This document shows, piece after piece, positions 40,301 to 49,934 of a stretch of 64,000 bases of DNA. The notes beneath the pieces are model-generated. The model made no database searches. It was not told where the DNA came from and worked only from the letters and a program-made list of their open reading frames with translations. Location: the NCBI GenBank assembly GCA_037127255.1, contig JBANSL010000010.1, positions 31,927,120 to 31,991,119 of the forward strand, in the 5' to 3' direction. The stretch is from Persicaria tinctoria (Eukaryota > Streptophyta > Magnoliopsida > Caryophyllales > Polygonaceae). The first letter of the stretch is position 1, and the number at the start of each line of letters is the position of its first letter. A program made the translations under genes and the position numbers.

Positions 40301-40808
40301 AGATCCGCCTTCGTCGATGAGCAAACCACCAGGACCAGAGCCCTTGTCGAGGTCGACCAGGCTTGTCGAGATCGACAAGACCTGTCCTTCGTCGACATCT
40401 GAATCTTCGACCAGATCACCACCAGAGCCTGCAGTCTTGTCGAGATCGACTAGCCCTAGTCGAGATCGACCAAACACCGTTGTCCCCGACTCCGTCTCTG
40501 CGAAGGTGAGCCAAGGTATGGATCTTTCTTCTCCTATTTCCATCAAAGATTTATCTATACATGGGAGAGGTTTGCCTTGGTATGTGCGATTGTGTAGGAT
40601 TTCCAATGATGAGCCTAAGGAGTATGAAGTTGGAGACAAGCTCTATGTCTCTAAATCAAAGGATCATTGGTTTCCCAACAAATTCAACAAGAAGCGGATG
40701 GGACCGTTTGTGGTGAACAAGATCCATTCTGGAGGATTACAGCTGATGGACAAGAATGGAGTCTTATTTGAGGCCCAAGCTACATGGGCCCTGCAGATGC
40801 CACCTTAA
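37332..40808 (+). CDS. Athila-type gag-aspartic protease protein with repeat inserts, 1158 aa
   Basis: Uninterrupted frame. Residues 35-80 form an Ala/Arg/Glu coiled coil. Residues 95-300 are the retrotransposon gag domain (NNAFYGRFNECPLEHITNFH, ALKWLEGLKARSLTTWAQVE). A zinc knuckle CIECGSQRHTTPEC lies near 337-350. Residues about 514-576 are repeats of VDLDKALVDLDK type. The aspartic protease follows, with FGPYKINALCDLGASVSIMP near 673-692 (DLG where many have DTG or DSG) and CPIILGRPFLAM near 755. Residues 875-1050 are tandem units with STSSRLVEVDHHS-like cores. The last 85 residues (HGRGLPWYVRLCRISNDEP, MGPFVVNKIHSGGL) resemble the tail of Athila integrase. Reverse transcriptase, RNase H and the integrase core are absent, and the junction near codon 1060 is in frame. 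Confidence 0.88.
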   Translation: MRRSGQTPEFDSLDEPERYLHIHSKLKRIMSSAETQEQLIARLTRELAARDAAINAKDAAIAAERAAREQAQAELAQYPTTAEDYMHPTLVVPESAILIPENSFEIRTQFLIELKNNAFYGRFNECPLEHITNFHDMCRTLAEGTTLEYVKMKSFRWSLAGPALKWLEGLKARSLTTWAQVEQEFLNKFFPPAKTAHLRQKITAFKQQKGEPLARAWERYKELLRSCPTHGQPPYIIQEIFFNSLDQVTKDIINNYTRYEYLTMPPSDAWGVLEKLTNYDNKYGSTVAYEENPYARPAPSMPLYEPSKEIDPDVREQYYRDQNRKLIKQVKYLSVNQPCIECGSQRHTTPECPHTEQVRLAEHHEDAAYTGGPNRYMGDQRFQQPQWNQGVPRNPPPYRAPGHPEREQKKDDIQLVLEEIRRNHTKTRQSFNSVYTQMQGVNSRLGEIDIWRKTVDTQIGQLAAGIPRQSGALPGSSEPNPKGKTGHIAAVKLRSDHQLQEPEVGKQQNDKDQQVDLDKSVVDLDKAVLDLDKTLVDLEEKLPESSSAPNSNSTAPNPVDLDKALVDVEEPLVEKSAATPTSVLAPNQKRKLPFPTKSLKDPAEKRFQRFIKMLQKLNVTIPFTEALNEMPSYVKFLKEILSKKRSMAEITEECSHLDILEKRPDPGKFAITIGFGPYKINALCDLGASVSIMPLTIWSKIKIGALEPVDARLYMANNTVVIPTCMVENVPVQVGKFFVPADFLIVDMQEDPACPIILGRPFLAMVDANISVRKGVLTFNINDEVIEYFFNKTERHTGPMKEVKSISAGYITCGEPKVRNMTPEEIEKRDMEAQVEEIMAILKENTENPIDTDQGKSLWIHYFSDALTGTKYGVKIDQGSSTSSRALVDLDQTKATPPAPVSSSSEPDKPASSISTRLVEVDHHSTASVFASSTLTTPEPGSSSISTTLVEIDHQTRSPDPPSSTTATPGPEPYSTSSRLVEVDHHSAPPDPPSSMSKPPGPEPLSRSTRLVEIDKTCPSSTSESSTRSPPEPAVLSRSTSPSRDRPNTVVPDSVSAKVSQGMDLSSPISIKDLSIHGRGLPWYVRLCRISNDEPKEYEVGDKLYVSKSKDHWFPNKFNKKRMGPFVVNKIHSGGLQLMDKNGVLFEAQATWALQMPP
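38873..39063 (+). repeat. TCGA array 1 inside the gag-protease frame
   Basis: Direct and inverted TCGA-N2-TCGA units (TCGACCTCGACAA, TCGATCTCGACAAGG) encode VDLDK repeats. They use the same ten-base words as the LTR arrays. Confidence 0.85.
39956..40475 (+). repeat. TCGA array 2 inside the gag-protease frame
   Basis: Units of roughly 95-100 bp each contain one or two TCGA-N2-TCGA words (TCGATCTCGACAAG, TCGAGGTCGACCA, TCGAGATCGACC). They encode S-S-R-LVEVDHH-like peptides separated by Pro/Ser-rich spacers. They are in frame throughout. Confidence 0.85.
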
Positions 40809-42268
40809 GCATTAATGAAAGTCGGCCTAGCGACTATAAAATCTAGAGCGTGTACATAGACTTTTTAGACATTTGAGACTTTGTTTTTGCTATTATGGGT
40901 ATATGTTTTCTACTTTTTCAGGTCAATGGATAGAACCAAAGCTTACTCTGCACACATGTCTTGTGAGTTTCTTTCTTTACCCTTTACATTGTTTTTTTAT
41001 ACAGTGAGGACACTGTAATGTTTAAGTATGGGGTGGGGGAAGGGCTTACATTACGCATAATTGCCATATTTGACATTATTTGTGCATTATTTCTTTGAAA
41101 TTGCTACATGGCTATTTTGGAATGCAGGAGGATGGTCAAGTATGAAATAAATATTTATTTCTTTACAATGCATTATTTATTTATGTGTTTATATGCATGT
41201 TTTCCAAAAATCTTGAAAAAATGACCCCATTGAAAATTTTGAATAATGTCATGGAAGCTTATATTGAACTCGACGATGCAAAATTGGATTCATTAGAGAT
41301 ATAGCATGAAATTGCCTAGTAAAGGGAAGTCACAATGAAGTGCATTATTTTCTTGAAAACCATGAAAGGAGGTAAAATTTGAATTTGCTTTTGACATGTT
41401 GCATGATAAGATGATATAGGACTTTATATTTCCATATAATGCTCATTGATAATTCCTAGCCTTACCTATTCTTATGCATCACAAAAGCCATAATATGCCT
41501 TATTTCAAATATTGCTCCACATGATATAAAATATTTTCCATTCTTTACCTTATCCGGGGATTATGTTGAGAATGATGTTACATTATGGAGATGTTATATG
41601 GTTGTTGTGATTATTATCATTATTGGAGTTTGGCAAGGAAATTGTTTGAATATATGGAAAATTTAATGAGTGAAAGAAAATCCAATCACCTCAGGAGATG
41701 AAGGTAGATTGACCCTGCTCTCTGAGATAATAGTTTGGAGAGATGGGACACATTGTGAGGAGTCCAAAGCACTAAGTATCCGGGGCCATTCATGACACCC
41801 ATGTTTGCGACTCGCGAGAAGGCAGTGCTGAGGTTAGAGAGGTAAAAGCATTATTATTGAAAAAAGCAATATGAAAGGTGATGAATCAAAGGAAGAAAGG
41901 AATGTGGAATGAAACTCAAAGTTTGAAAGTGATCCATTTCCCCGGATCAAAAGCACCACATTGCCAAAAATTGCCCACCTTTTAACCTTTTACCAATTTA
42001 CTCCTTCATGAGCTTAAATTAAAGTCTTCTTGATTATTAATGCTTTGTCACTTATGAATGTTTTTGCATAACCCTCTTTTTGTGAGTAGATGTTGCTTTT
42101 ACATATTTGCACATGCATGAATCTGTGACACTAGTACCTTTTCGAGGATGGTAATCGATTGCGAGGACATATGGCAATGAATCTAAGATGTTGAGAGTTT
42201 TGAATTCTTCCCCTGAATGACAAATAAAAGTATTGCTTGAGGACAAGCAAGCTTAAGTATGGGGTGTT
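40809..42268 (+). other. 3' non-coding region of the Athila derivative with purine tracts
   Basis: About 1.46 kb without a credible frame. GTATGGGGTGGGGGAAGGG near 41028 and AAGTATGGGGTGTT at 42255-42268 are purine-rich. The second lies directly before the 3' LTR and is the likely polypurine tract. Athila elements often have such a region, sometimes with an env-like frame; none is visible here. Confidence 0.6.
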
Positions 42269-42952
42269 TGTTGTGAGCGAAATCTTCCTTGTTTTACAGT
42301 AACTTTTATACCGATTTCTGTATACATTGCATTCATTTGGGTTTAGATAGTACAGAATCTATGTAGTTTATGTTTATTTGCCAAATTTTGGAATCTACAC
42401 CAGTTTCTCTTTAAATCGCAGAAATCGAGGCTTTTACAGCAATTCTACAGAAGGTCGAAAAAGCTCGGAAAACCATTACAGAAGTCCAAGGTCAAAGCAG
42501 CGGAACAAGTCTGAGAGTCAACCATACTCGACATCGAGTAGGTCTACTCGACCTAGACGAGCATGACCGAACACGGCCTTGTCGAGCAAGCCTGCTCGAG
42601 AAGCCAGACGACCCGAGCCTCCGGAGTCTACTCGATCTCGACAAGCTCCGGTCGAGATCGACGAAGCCCAGCGCCACCACCCGGAGTCGATGAAGGGAAG
42701 AGCTGCCCGAGAAGCCGAGGACGAGAATCCGAGCCAGGTCTACTCGACCTCGACGAAGCCCTTGTCGAGGTCGACAAGCCAGTCCGAGCCGGACAAGGAG
42801 AAGTCCTCGACGAGACCATCCGAGCCATCCTCGACGAATCCTACTCGATCTCGACAAGAATTAGTCGAGATCGACGAAGGCCCTGAACCATGTCCGAGCT
42901 TGCCGAGGAGAGACACTCGAGAAGACCAAGTCGACCGAGCAACCCTTGTCGA
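42269..42952 (+). repeat. Truncated 3' LTR of the Athila derivative
   Basis: Matches the first 684 bases of the 5' LTR almost exactly, then stops at CCCTTGTCGAG|TGCCCTCCGG, where hAT-D coding sequence takes over. Since a normal insertion would keep the whole LTR, about 1.56 kb of LTR and roughly 1 kb of hAT gene were removed by a later deletion. Confidence 0.9.
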
Positions 42953-43495
42953 GTGCCCTCCGGTCGTCCTCCCGTGCCTTCCAGTTCTAGCGGGTCACGA
43001 ACCAGCATCACCGCTAGAACTAAGGCACTTGACCGAGATATCTTTGGGTCAAAGAGGTCGAGATCTTCGTCGAGCCCCCACTCGGAGCTTGACGAATATT
43101 TGTCCACTAACTTTGATTTTCTCAGCGATGAAGAGGAAGATTTCGATGTCCTTGAGTGGTGGAGCCGTCCCGAAAGACAAAGATTCCCGACATTGCAGGT
43201 AATCGCCCGACAAGTACTTGGGGCACCTTGCTCCACCGTAGCCGTCGAGCAGCTTTTCAGTTGCGGAGGTCAGATTCTTTCGGAGAAGAGGACAAGGTTG
43301 CTTCACGAGAACCTCGAAGCCCAAGTTTGCCTTGCAGATTGGAAGAAGGCGGAGATGCGGATGCAGAAGAACAACTTGGGGACTAATTCCGAGGATGATG
43401 ACGGAATAGAGACAGAGTCCGATGGGAGCTCCATTGATGGCGCGGTCACAGATGGCTCAGGAGGTGGTGGAGGATCCGACGATCAAGAAGACTAG
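42890..43495 (+). pseudogene. hAT dimerisation domain fused to LTR-derived start, 201 codons
   Basis: The frame starts with MSELAEERHSRRPSRPSNPC inside the LTR and from about codon 21 continues in the hAT-D transposase: LDEYLSTNFDFLSDEEEDFD, VLEWWSRPERQRFPTLQVIA, and STVAVEQLFSCGGQILSEKR. This is the conserved C-terminal hAT dimerisation region, followed by an acidic Gly/Ser tail. It was created by the deletion that removed the LTR end. Whether it is expressed is unknown; the truncated LTR keeps part of U3 but not the TATA-containing part. Confidence 0.75.
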
Positions 43496-44092
43496 AAGAG
43501 GAGGTAACCGGGCCGGGGTTCAGACATACAGGTAAAAGAACTACGTGGGCTTTGATTTCACCCCCGGGAGGATACGTAGGCAGTCGGGAAACCGATTCAA
43601 GCCCTTCTTCCTCCCCCCCAACACTCCCTAATACAAAAATTGTACAACTTTTTTGTAATTTGCAAAACTTATAGAGTTATAAGTTGTAGACTTTTTAGTT
43701 TTGAAAATTATAAGATGTAATATTACATATTGTATTTTGTACATAAAGACTAAAGAGTCAAGTTATGATTTGTGAACACGAAAGGATATTTGTCAAACAC
43801 ATAGGCGTTCAATTCCCGTTCCCTTTCTCGACAAATTCGATCCGACAATTCAGATTCCGATGTCTGAAACAAGTGCAAACCCGTCCAACCCGGGTTCCAA
43901 CTCGTCGGGTCGACCCGGCGGGTTTGACCCGTCGGGTCAACCCGTCGACCCGATGACCCGCCGGGTGACCCGAACCCGCCAACCCGTGGAAATCCCGGGT
44001 TAGGGTTTGGGTCGCCTTCCCCCGACCCTTGACCCGGCGGGTCGAACCCGTCGACCCGCCGGGTCTGACCCGTTACCATGCCTAACTATATG

Positions 44093-44165
44093 CATCATTA
44101 TTTAATATACTAATAAATATATAATAAAGTAAGATGTATAAAATAAGTATATATATACCTATTTA
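44093..44165. other. Flank of hAT-D
   Basis: AT-rich spacer; nothing recognisable. Confidence 0.4.
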
Positions 44166-44469
44166 GACCTTGTTTGGTTAGTAAGTTAAAAACCCATAAA
44201 GTTTAAAAACCCAAAAAATAGGATAAATTTCTATGTTTAGTGGATAGAAGGACATAGTAATTCAACTTCTCAAGAATTTCAATTCATCGAAATTGGAAGA
44301 AGTTCAATTACCTAAAGGAAACTAGGTAAGTTCAACTTCCACTTTTTTCATGTAATTTTTTTTATTTTCCTATTTATATTTTTAAATACCGAAATTCAAC
44401 CAAATAACTTTTTTCAATTACCTAAAACTTCCCGAAAATTGTACTTCCAGCAATCAACCAAACAAGGCC
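44166..44469. mobile_element. Tourist-like MITE, TTA TSD
   Basis: A 304-bp segment with ends GACCTTGTTTGGTT and (inverted) GGCCTTGTTTGGTT, flanked by TTA at 44163-44165 and 44470-44472. Internal symmetry includes TTCAACTTCC and related pieces. No coding content. Confidence 0.72.
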
Positions 44470-44472
44470 TTA

Positions 44473-45787
44473 GTAAGTTAAGATGTGTATATATTATCGG
44501 GTTTTTATAACAACCTCAATTTGGAAAAATTCCCCAAATTTAAATTATTTTTAGCTTTTCTTAATATTGTTTTTCTAGGGTCACTTATTTATTTGGTAAG
44601 GAATCTTTTCTGTTTAAGATTTTTATTCTATACCCTTGAGACATAGGATAGAAAGACCGATATATTATATGTTAAATAGTATATATATTCTCAATTCTTA
44701 TTTTCAACGAAACACTATAGCAATCGATTTGGATTAGAAGATTAAGGAAAAAGTGTCACGAGCAAATGCAAACCAATCTATATACATATATTAAAATCGA
44801 TGTATAGCGTCCTATGTGGCGCGTTGTGCATGGTTGATCCTAGGAGAAAAGTCCTACGTGGCATGTTGTGGGTGATCTTAGGAATAAAAATTAATAAAAT
44901 AATATGTTGTTATAGTTTATAGAAAGTTATATGAGTCATAGTCTATCTATATATATATATTCTAGATTATTTATAATATTATATTAATATATTTTTCGTA
45001 CACATAACGAGATTGGATAAAATAAAATAAAATAAAACTACCCAATCCAAATGGAAAACAAAAAGAGGGAAGTTGTGAACGAGGATCCATTGCATATCTT
45101 TATTGCCTACAAGTTTTGGGTTTATATGGGCGCCCTTATTAGGGATGTAGGTCATGTAGGACGCCCTAACCCTACAACTCTATTTTTGTTAGGAGGCAAA
45201 GATGACAAGATGTGAAAGGTTATTAAAAATACAAAAAAATAAAAAATAAAAAAATGACAAGATTAAAGAGTCACGAGGAGTGTTTGGGCCAAAAGGTTAA
45301 CTTCATTGTAATTTGGAACTATATATCCTTTAATTATCTTGCGAATAAGATTCTCTTAAAGATGTGTTTGCGAATAAGATTCTTTAGAATGGGCAGGGCG
45401 ATTTAGGCTCCATTTCACAAAATACAGGTAGCTGAAACTGAAAGATTATTTATGAAAAACATATGTTAAAAAGATAATAAGATGTTTGGTAAACTCAACA
45501 GTTGGATTAGCTGATGAAAACTTGTGAATAGAAAATCATAAGCTCTGAAAAACTAAAATCTAATATTTATTTTATTTATAAGTATATCAATTAAAAGGTC
45601 CAATAAGCTAGCCGATGGGAAATAAAACAAATTCATTTTCATTTTAATGTTTGATAATTGAAAAATTATTATCCATCCTATCTTATTGTGGATCGTCGAA
45701 AATCCTTCCACCCACTATGTTTTATCACTGATAATTTTTTTTCATGGGGTTACTATTTGAAACTCGTGAATTTCGCTACACAATTGT
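44473..45787. other. AT-rich intergenic stretch
   Basis: No supported gene. Two short similar phrases, GCGTCCTATGTGGCGCGTTGTG (44809-44830) and GTCCTACGTGGCATGTTGTG (44851-44870), suggest a small duplication. No element ends with matching target duplications were found. Confidence 0.4.
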
Positions 45788-46094
45788 GCTACAACCAGGG
45801 GCGGAGGGAGGGGGTATGAGGTGGCTCGAGCCCCTCGGGTCGGGGGAAAACGTAAAAATAAAATAAAAAATATGTATTTTTTTTTTGTAATTTTTTACAA
45901 TTTAAGGGTTAAAACAAGTTAAAAAAATAATAAATTAATAAGTTTGTCTAAGAGGGATTTAAACTATATGACCCTTGCCCCGGTTTGGTTTGCACGCCTA
46001 ACCCCATATCCGGTTCAATTTGCAAGGTTAACCCTCCCCCCTTAAAAAATTACATCCCAGGCGGTAAACGTTTACCTGGAGTAACCGGTCTCCA

Positions 46095-46262
46095 GAAGAG
46101 AGAAAGAGAGAGCCAGCGCGAGAGAAGGGGAAGGGAGAAGGAATGGGATTGGAGGCGGGCGCGGTCTCCGGCTCGGCGGAAGAGAGAAAGAGAGAGCCAG
46201 CGCGAGAGAAGGGGAAGGGAGAAGGAATGGGATTGGAGGCGGGCGCGGTCTACGGCTCGGCT
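46095..46262. repeat. 84-bp tandem duplication near the left end of the Pack-MULE
   Basis: Two nearly identical 84-bp units start at 46095 and 46179 (GAAGAGAGAAAGAGAGAGCC). They lie in a GC-rich captured leader-like segment that runs to about 46500. A frame (45985-46575) crosses them but has no recognisable domain. Confidence 0.9.
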
Positions 46263-47520
46263 GAAGGGCTCGAGCGCAAAGGAGGTTACTCCTTCGTCTT
46301 CTGATTTTAGGTTTTCCGGCAAAGGAGGTTGGGCGTGCAAACCACCAGTCATAGTGCCCTCGTCGGAGACGCTGCCTTTATGCCTTTATCACACCGTTCT
46401 TCATTTAATCTCCCGCGGTCTGCAGATCCCGACATCCCATCGGTCGTCACGCCGCCTCGAGCCTCAATGCCTCGTCGGATTCGCCACCTTCAAGCTTAGG
46501 TTTGCTCTAATTTCTTCATCTGTTGTCCTATTCTCCTTATCTGAATACCCTAATTTCTTAATTGAGGTGCTCTAAATCCCTTAATTTTGTAATCGATTTA
46601 TCTTCCTTGTCTCTTTATGAATTTCATGTTACCTGAAGGCCTGAATCCCCTAATTTCTGAATTGAGAATCTGAGATATCTTCCTCACCTTTTTCTTTCTT
46701 TTCCGAATTGATTTTTTTTTTGTGAATTGATTGTCATATATGAGATCTGTTGTTGCTATTCACACCCTTGAAGCAACTTATAAGTCAATTGCAATGAAAA
46801 TCTGTTTAGATTCTTTAAGAGGGATGATAACAAAAAATGGGATTGAGTAATGAAAATCTGTTTAGATCATGTTCAATTCATGTGTAGTTTGGTTTACTGT
46901 CATGTCGGTATTGCCATTCGTCATGTATAAAGATATGCGCGTCATGTTAATATATGGGCATGTGAAATTCATGTACTGAAACTGGGTTCTTCTATGTGAT
47001 CAATCATGTACTGAAACTGGCATACGAATAGGCATGAGTTTTTGTTTCTGATCCTGGTATTGAGCTGAGCAACTGCATAAGATTAATTCTGGTCATGAGT
47101 TTTTGTTTCTATCATTCAGTTTCTCTATAGAGATGATAGCATGGATCCAACTCAAATGGAAGGAGCCGAAGGATTTCCTTTGAGTGCTCATTCAAGTTTC
47201 ATCAGGTTCCAAGCAAATTTTGGTGTTGTTGAATCTTGTGTATAGGCAACTTGTCCTGATGTAAAATAAACTGAGCCAAATTAAACTATTTAACCCCTTG
47301 AAGTTCAACCCATAATCCAACCTAGAATGATACTTCTTTTTTACATTTAACCTGAACTACAGAATTTATCAATAGCACAGATTCAAAAAGGAATGGATTA
47401 TTGGGCGTCATGTAAAACTAAAGTAAGTGTCATGTAAAACTAAAGTAAGCGTCATGTGAAAGAACACTTGATCTATGTGTTACTTTTTTCTGTTAATTGT
47501 TTGCTCATCATCTGCATTAG

Positions 47521-47742
47521 TGCCTCTCTACATCTCTGAAGTATGTTTTTTTCCTTACTGTGCGAGTCGTGTACTGGGATCTTCTTTTTTATTTGATATT
47601 TCGGTTTGTAAACATGCTCTGCTTGGCAGATATCACCAACTGAAATTCGAGGTGCACTTGGTTCTGTCAACCAGCTTTTTATCTGCATTGGCATACTTGC
47701 AGCACTGATAGCTGGTTTGCCCCTATCAGAAAATCCCTTATG
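47521..47742 (+). pseudogene. Captured fragment of a plastidic glucose transporter gene
   Basis: A 20-bp exon end reading PLYISE (47521-47540) is followed by an intron (GTATGT...TTGGCAG, 47541-47629). Exon 47630-47742 encodes ISPTEIRGALGSVNQLFICI, then GILAALIAGLPLSENPLW. This is the conserved sugar-porter signature region of plant pGlcT-type transporters of the major facilitator superfamily. The exon ends at a normal donor (ATG|GTACAA). Only about 43 residues of a protein of over 500 remain, so no transport function is possible. Confidence 0.85.
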
Positions 47743-47811
47743 GTACAATGAAACCTTCAAATATAAATTATACAACTTGCTCTGAATGAGTTTTTTTTTT
47801 TAATGTGGTAA

Positions 47812-47937
47812 AGGCTTGCTCTTTGGAAGGGAAAAGGGGAAGAGCGTGTTTGCAAGGTGATGTGCTCTCCTTGCTTGCCTGAAGCAGAAGCACGGTTCCA
47901 GATTTGTGGAGAAGGCATCAGTGATGTCAAAGACTAA
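47812..47937 (+). pseudogene. Captured C-terminal exon of RAD51
   Basis: The frame reads [16 protein letters not shown], then [20 protein letters not shown] followed by VKD and a TAA at 47935-47937. This corresponds to the last 41 residues of eukaryotic RAD51 (plant form RLALRKGRAEERICKV...). A few substitutions differ from the plant consensus, including Arg to Trp. RAD51 is the strand-exchange recombinase of homologous recombination. The ATPase core is absent. Confidence 0.85.
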
Positions 47938-48589
47938 AAAGTTTTCTTTGTAAAAATCTGTGTTTTCTTGTAATTTTTTTGTTTAAAAAGCGATTCTCGT
48001 CGCAATTTGGCATACCCTTTTGTAACCCCACCAAATAGACATTTTGGAATGGTCATTGTTGATACGTGATCGAAAACATTATCAAGTGTCAAATACAAGT
48101 CCGTATGATTTCCATATTATCTGATTTCATAACACCGCCAGAATCGTCATAGATTCAACTTGATACATGTAAGCGAATTGATTCAGCCAAACAGGGAGAA
48201 AAAGCTCTCAGATTTCATATACTTTTTGTATTATTTTGAAGCATAAACAAGCATCCATCTAAGATTCCACTCAATCACATCAAATTCACATCAAATCCAT
48301 AAACCAACAACAATCAAGGGCTTCGAGCTCAGCCCCTCATCGCAAAACACATGAACTGACAAGTAACGTAGGTGATTTTTAGTTGGTTTTATCTTTAATT
48401 GATTGCATTACTGTCATGTCAAGTGACGTAGGTGACGTGTCAAACCTATTACCTGTCATGTTAAAAAAACATCTTATGATGAATTCAACACACAAGGAAG
48501 ATGAATTTCAGGTTAAAAACCCTCTTCAAATGAGACTTGCTTTCCATCTTAGTCATTGTGTACTTTAAGTGGGAGAATGTCTCTCTTTT

Positions 48590-49135
48590 ACCGAATAAGT
48601 TTAGAGATTGTAGATCAGCAAATAACCTGTCATGTTAAAGGGTATAACCTATCATGTTAATAGCATTACCTTTCATGTAATTTTCTTTCATTAAGGAGAA
48701 GAGGATCGATTCGCATTACCTGTCATGTTAAAGGTTGTAACCTGCCATGTTAAAGGGTATAACCCGTGTCATGTTTCTTATTGACATATATGGAGCTTGG
48801 GTGGTATTGTCATGTTAAAGGTTATAACCTGTCATGTTAAAGGGTATAAACTGTCATGTTAATAGCATTACATGTCATGTTTTATGTTCTTAATATAAGA
48901 TGAATGCCTAAAACAAGAACACTACCATGTCTTATAGCACTTTGTTTTCTGAAAGAAAATAAAGTTCTAAAAGAAAATAACATGACACGTAATGCTATTA
49001 ACATGACAGGTTATATTCTGTAACATGACAGGTAATGCTATCGATCCTCTACTCCTTACTGAAAGAAAATAACATGGCAGGTAATGATATTAACATGACA
49101 GGTTATACCCTTTAACATGACAGGTTATATTCTGT
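48590..49135. repeat. Inverted TGTCATGTTA minisatellite with foldback potential
   Basis: The phrase ACCTGTCATGTTAAAGGGTA and variants recur at about 48625-48880 on the plus strand. Their reverse complement (TACCCTTTAACATGACAGGT) recurs at about 48975-49130. GGATCGAT with CATTA spacers is also mirrored (48705 and 49036). The two blocks could pair over more than 150 bases. Confidence 0.85.
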
Positions 49136-49309
49136 TTCCATGGCACTATCAATTGTTATCTATCTGAACATCTCAGTATTCCTTCCTTGAACATGGTATA
49201 GGAGTATGCTATGCTTCAACTCGTGACATATGTATTTCATATTTAGCCATGGCCATTTTTCACTATTGTTTCTTCTATATGATAGAATCGACAAAGCTAC
49301 TCCCATATT

Positions 49310-49395
49310 TAATTTACATGTCACCCATACCAGATTTACATGACATATAATGTATTTTACATGACATATAATGTATTTTACTTGACACCTGAATT
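49310..49395. repeat. ACATGACATATAATGTATTTT repeats in the Pack-MULE
   Basis: Units of about 24 bp (ACATGACATATAATGTATTT) repeat here and again at about 52391-52470 (CTTGACATATAATGTATTTT). Both are related by the core TGACAT to the 48.6-49.1 kb array and to TGTCATGTAAAAC units at 47408-47460 and 50242-50320. Confidence 0.8.
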
Positions 49396-49809
49396 TGAGA
49401 CATATTCTATTCCTTTTTGGTGATTCAGAATTTCTTCTGCTAGACTTCTTTTTTTGAACTTGGTTTCAAATTCCGCCTTGGATGATTTCTGGGGTAAGTC
49501 CGCTCACTCTGACTGTCATGTGAAGTAACGTAGGTGACATGTCAAACCTGTTACCTCTCATGTTAAAAACCCATTTCTGGGGTAAGTCCGCTCACTCTGA
49601 CTATCATGTGAAGTGACGTAGATGACATGTCAAACCTGTTACCTGTCATGTTAAAAACCCATTTCTGGGGTAGCCCTACCTGATGCAGAATTTCAATAAA
49701 CTGACTAGAGAGGTATGATCACATTACACACCAAGTATATCATCAGCTCTGTCATATTTTCCTGCTGACCAACTAATATACACTTCTCCTTGACGGGATC
49801 CATAGTTCA

Positions 49810-49934
49810 TTCTCCTTGAGGTTCTTGGTCGGTGGTCTACCTCTCCCTACAATCTTCATTTCTGGCTCATTATGGTCACTATCTTGCCTTAAAATTTCAA
49901 AATTCTTCTTAGCCAGCTCTTGTATAGTGCGTGC
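49810..49934 (-). pseudogene. Captured exon of a plant bromodomain protein
   Basis: The minus strand encodes ARTIQELAKKNFEILRQDSD, then HNEPEMKIVGRGRPPTKNLK. This matches the segment just after the bromodomain in plant bromodomain proteins of the BRD1/2/13 type (ARxIQELAKKDFENLRQDSD..., AT-hook-like GRGRPP). The bromodomain itself is not present. Those proteins act in SWI/SNF chromatin remodelling; this piece cannot. Confidence 0.75.

Larger units (their letters stand above)
35003..42952 (+). mobile_element. Athila-like Gypsy derivative, gag-protease only, recent
   Basis: Components: 5' LTR (35003-37248), tRNA-Asp-type primer site, a single 1158-codon gag-protease frame, a long 3' non-coding region, a purine tract and a truncated 3' LTR (42269-42952). 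By eye I find only about six mismatches between the two LTRs over the 684 shared bases, so the insertion is young. The missing LTR end and adjoining hAT sequence were lost in one deletion, so no right-hand TSD exists. The element depends on another copy for reverse transcriptase and integrase. Confidence 0.9.
32433..44084 (+). mobile_element. hAT-D: large hAT element with transposase, 8-bp TSD
   Basis: The left end TAGGCGTGGCCACGGGT and the right end (inverted) TAGGCATGGTAACGGGT continue into GC-rich arrays of GGGTCGACCCG type at both sides. The flanking ACTATATG occurs at 32425-32432 and 44085-44092. It carries two gene starts (32773 and 33648), both with a TATA box and a BED-type zinc finger, and a transposase split by an Athila element at 35003-42952. 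Confidence 0.9.

Noticed and set aside
45952..45985. Alternative reading of the Pack-MULE left end: GGGATTTAAACTATATGACCC looks like an inverted copy of the hAT-E T-arm stretch
   Set aside because: The exact 9-bp duplication TTTGTCTAA at both sides favours the stated boundary; the resemblance is partial. An empty-site comparison would decide.
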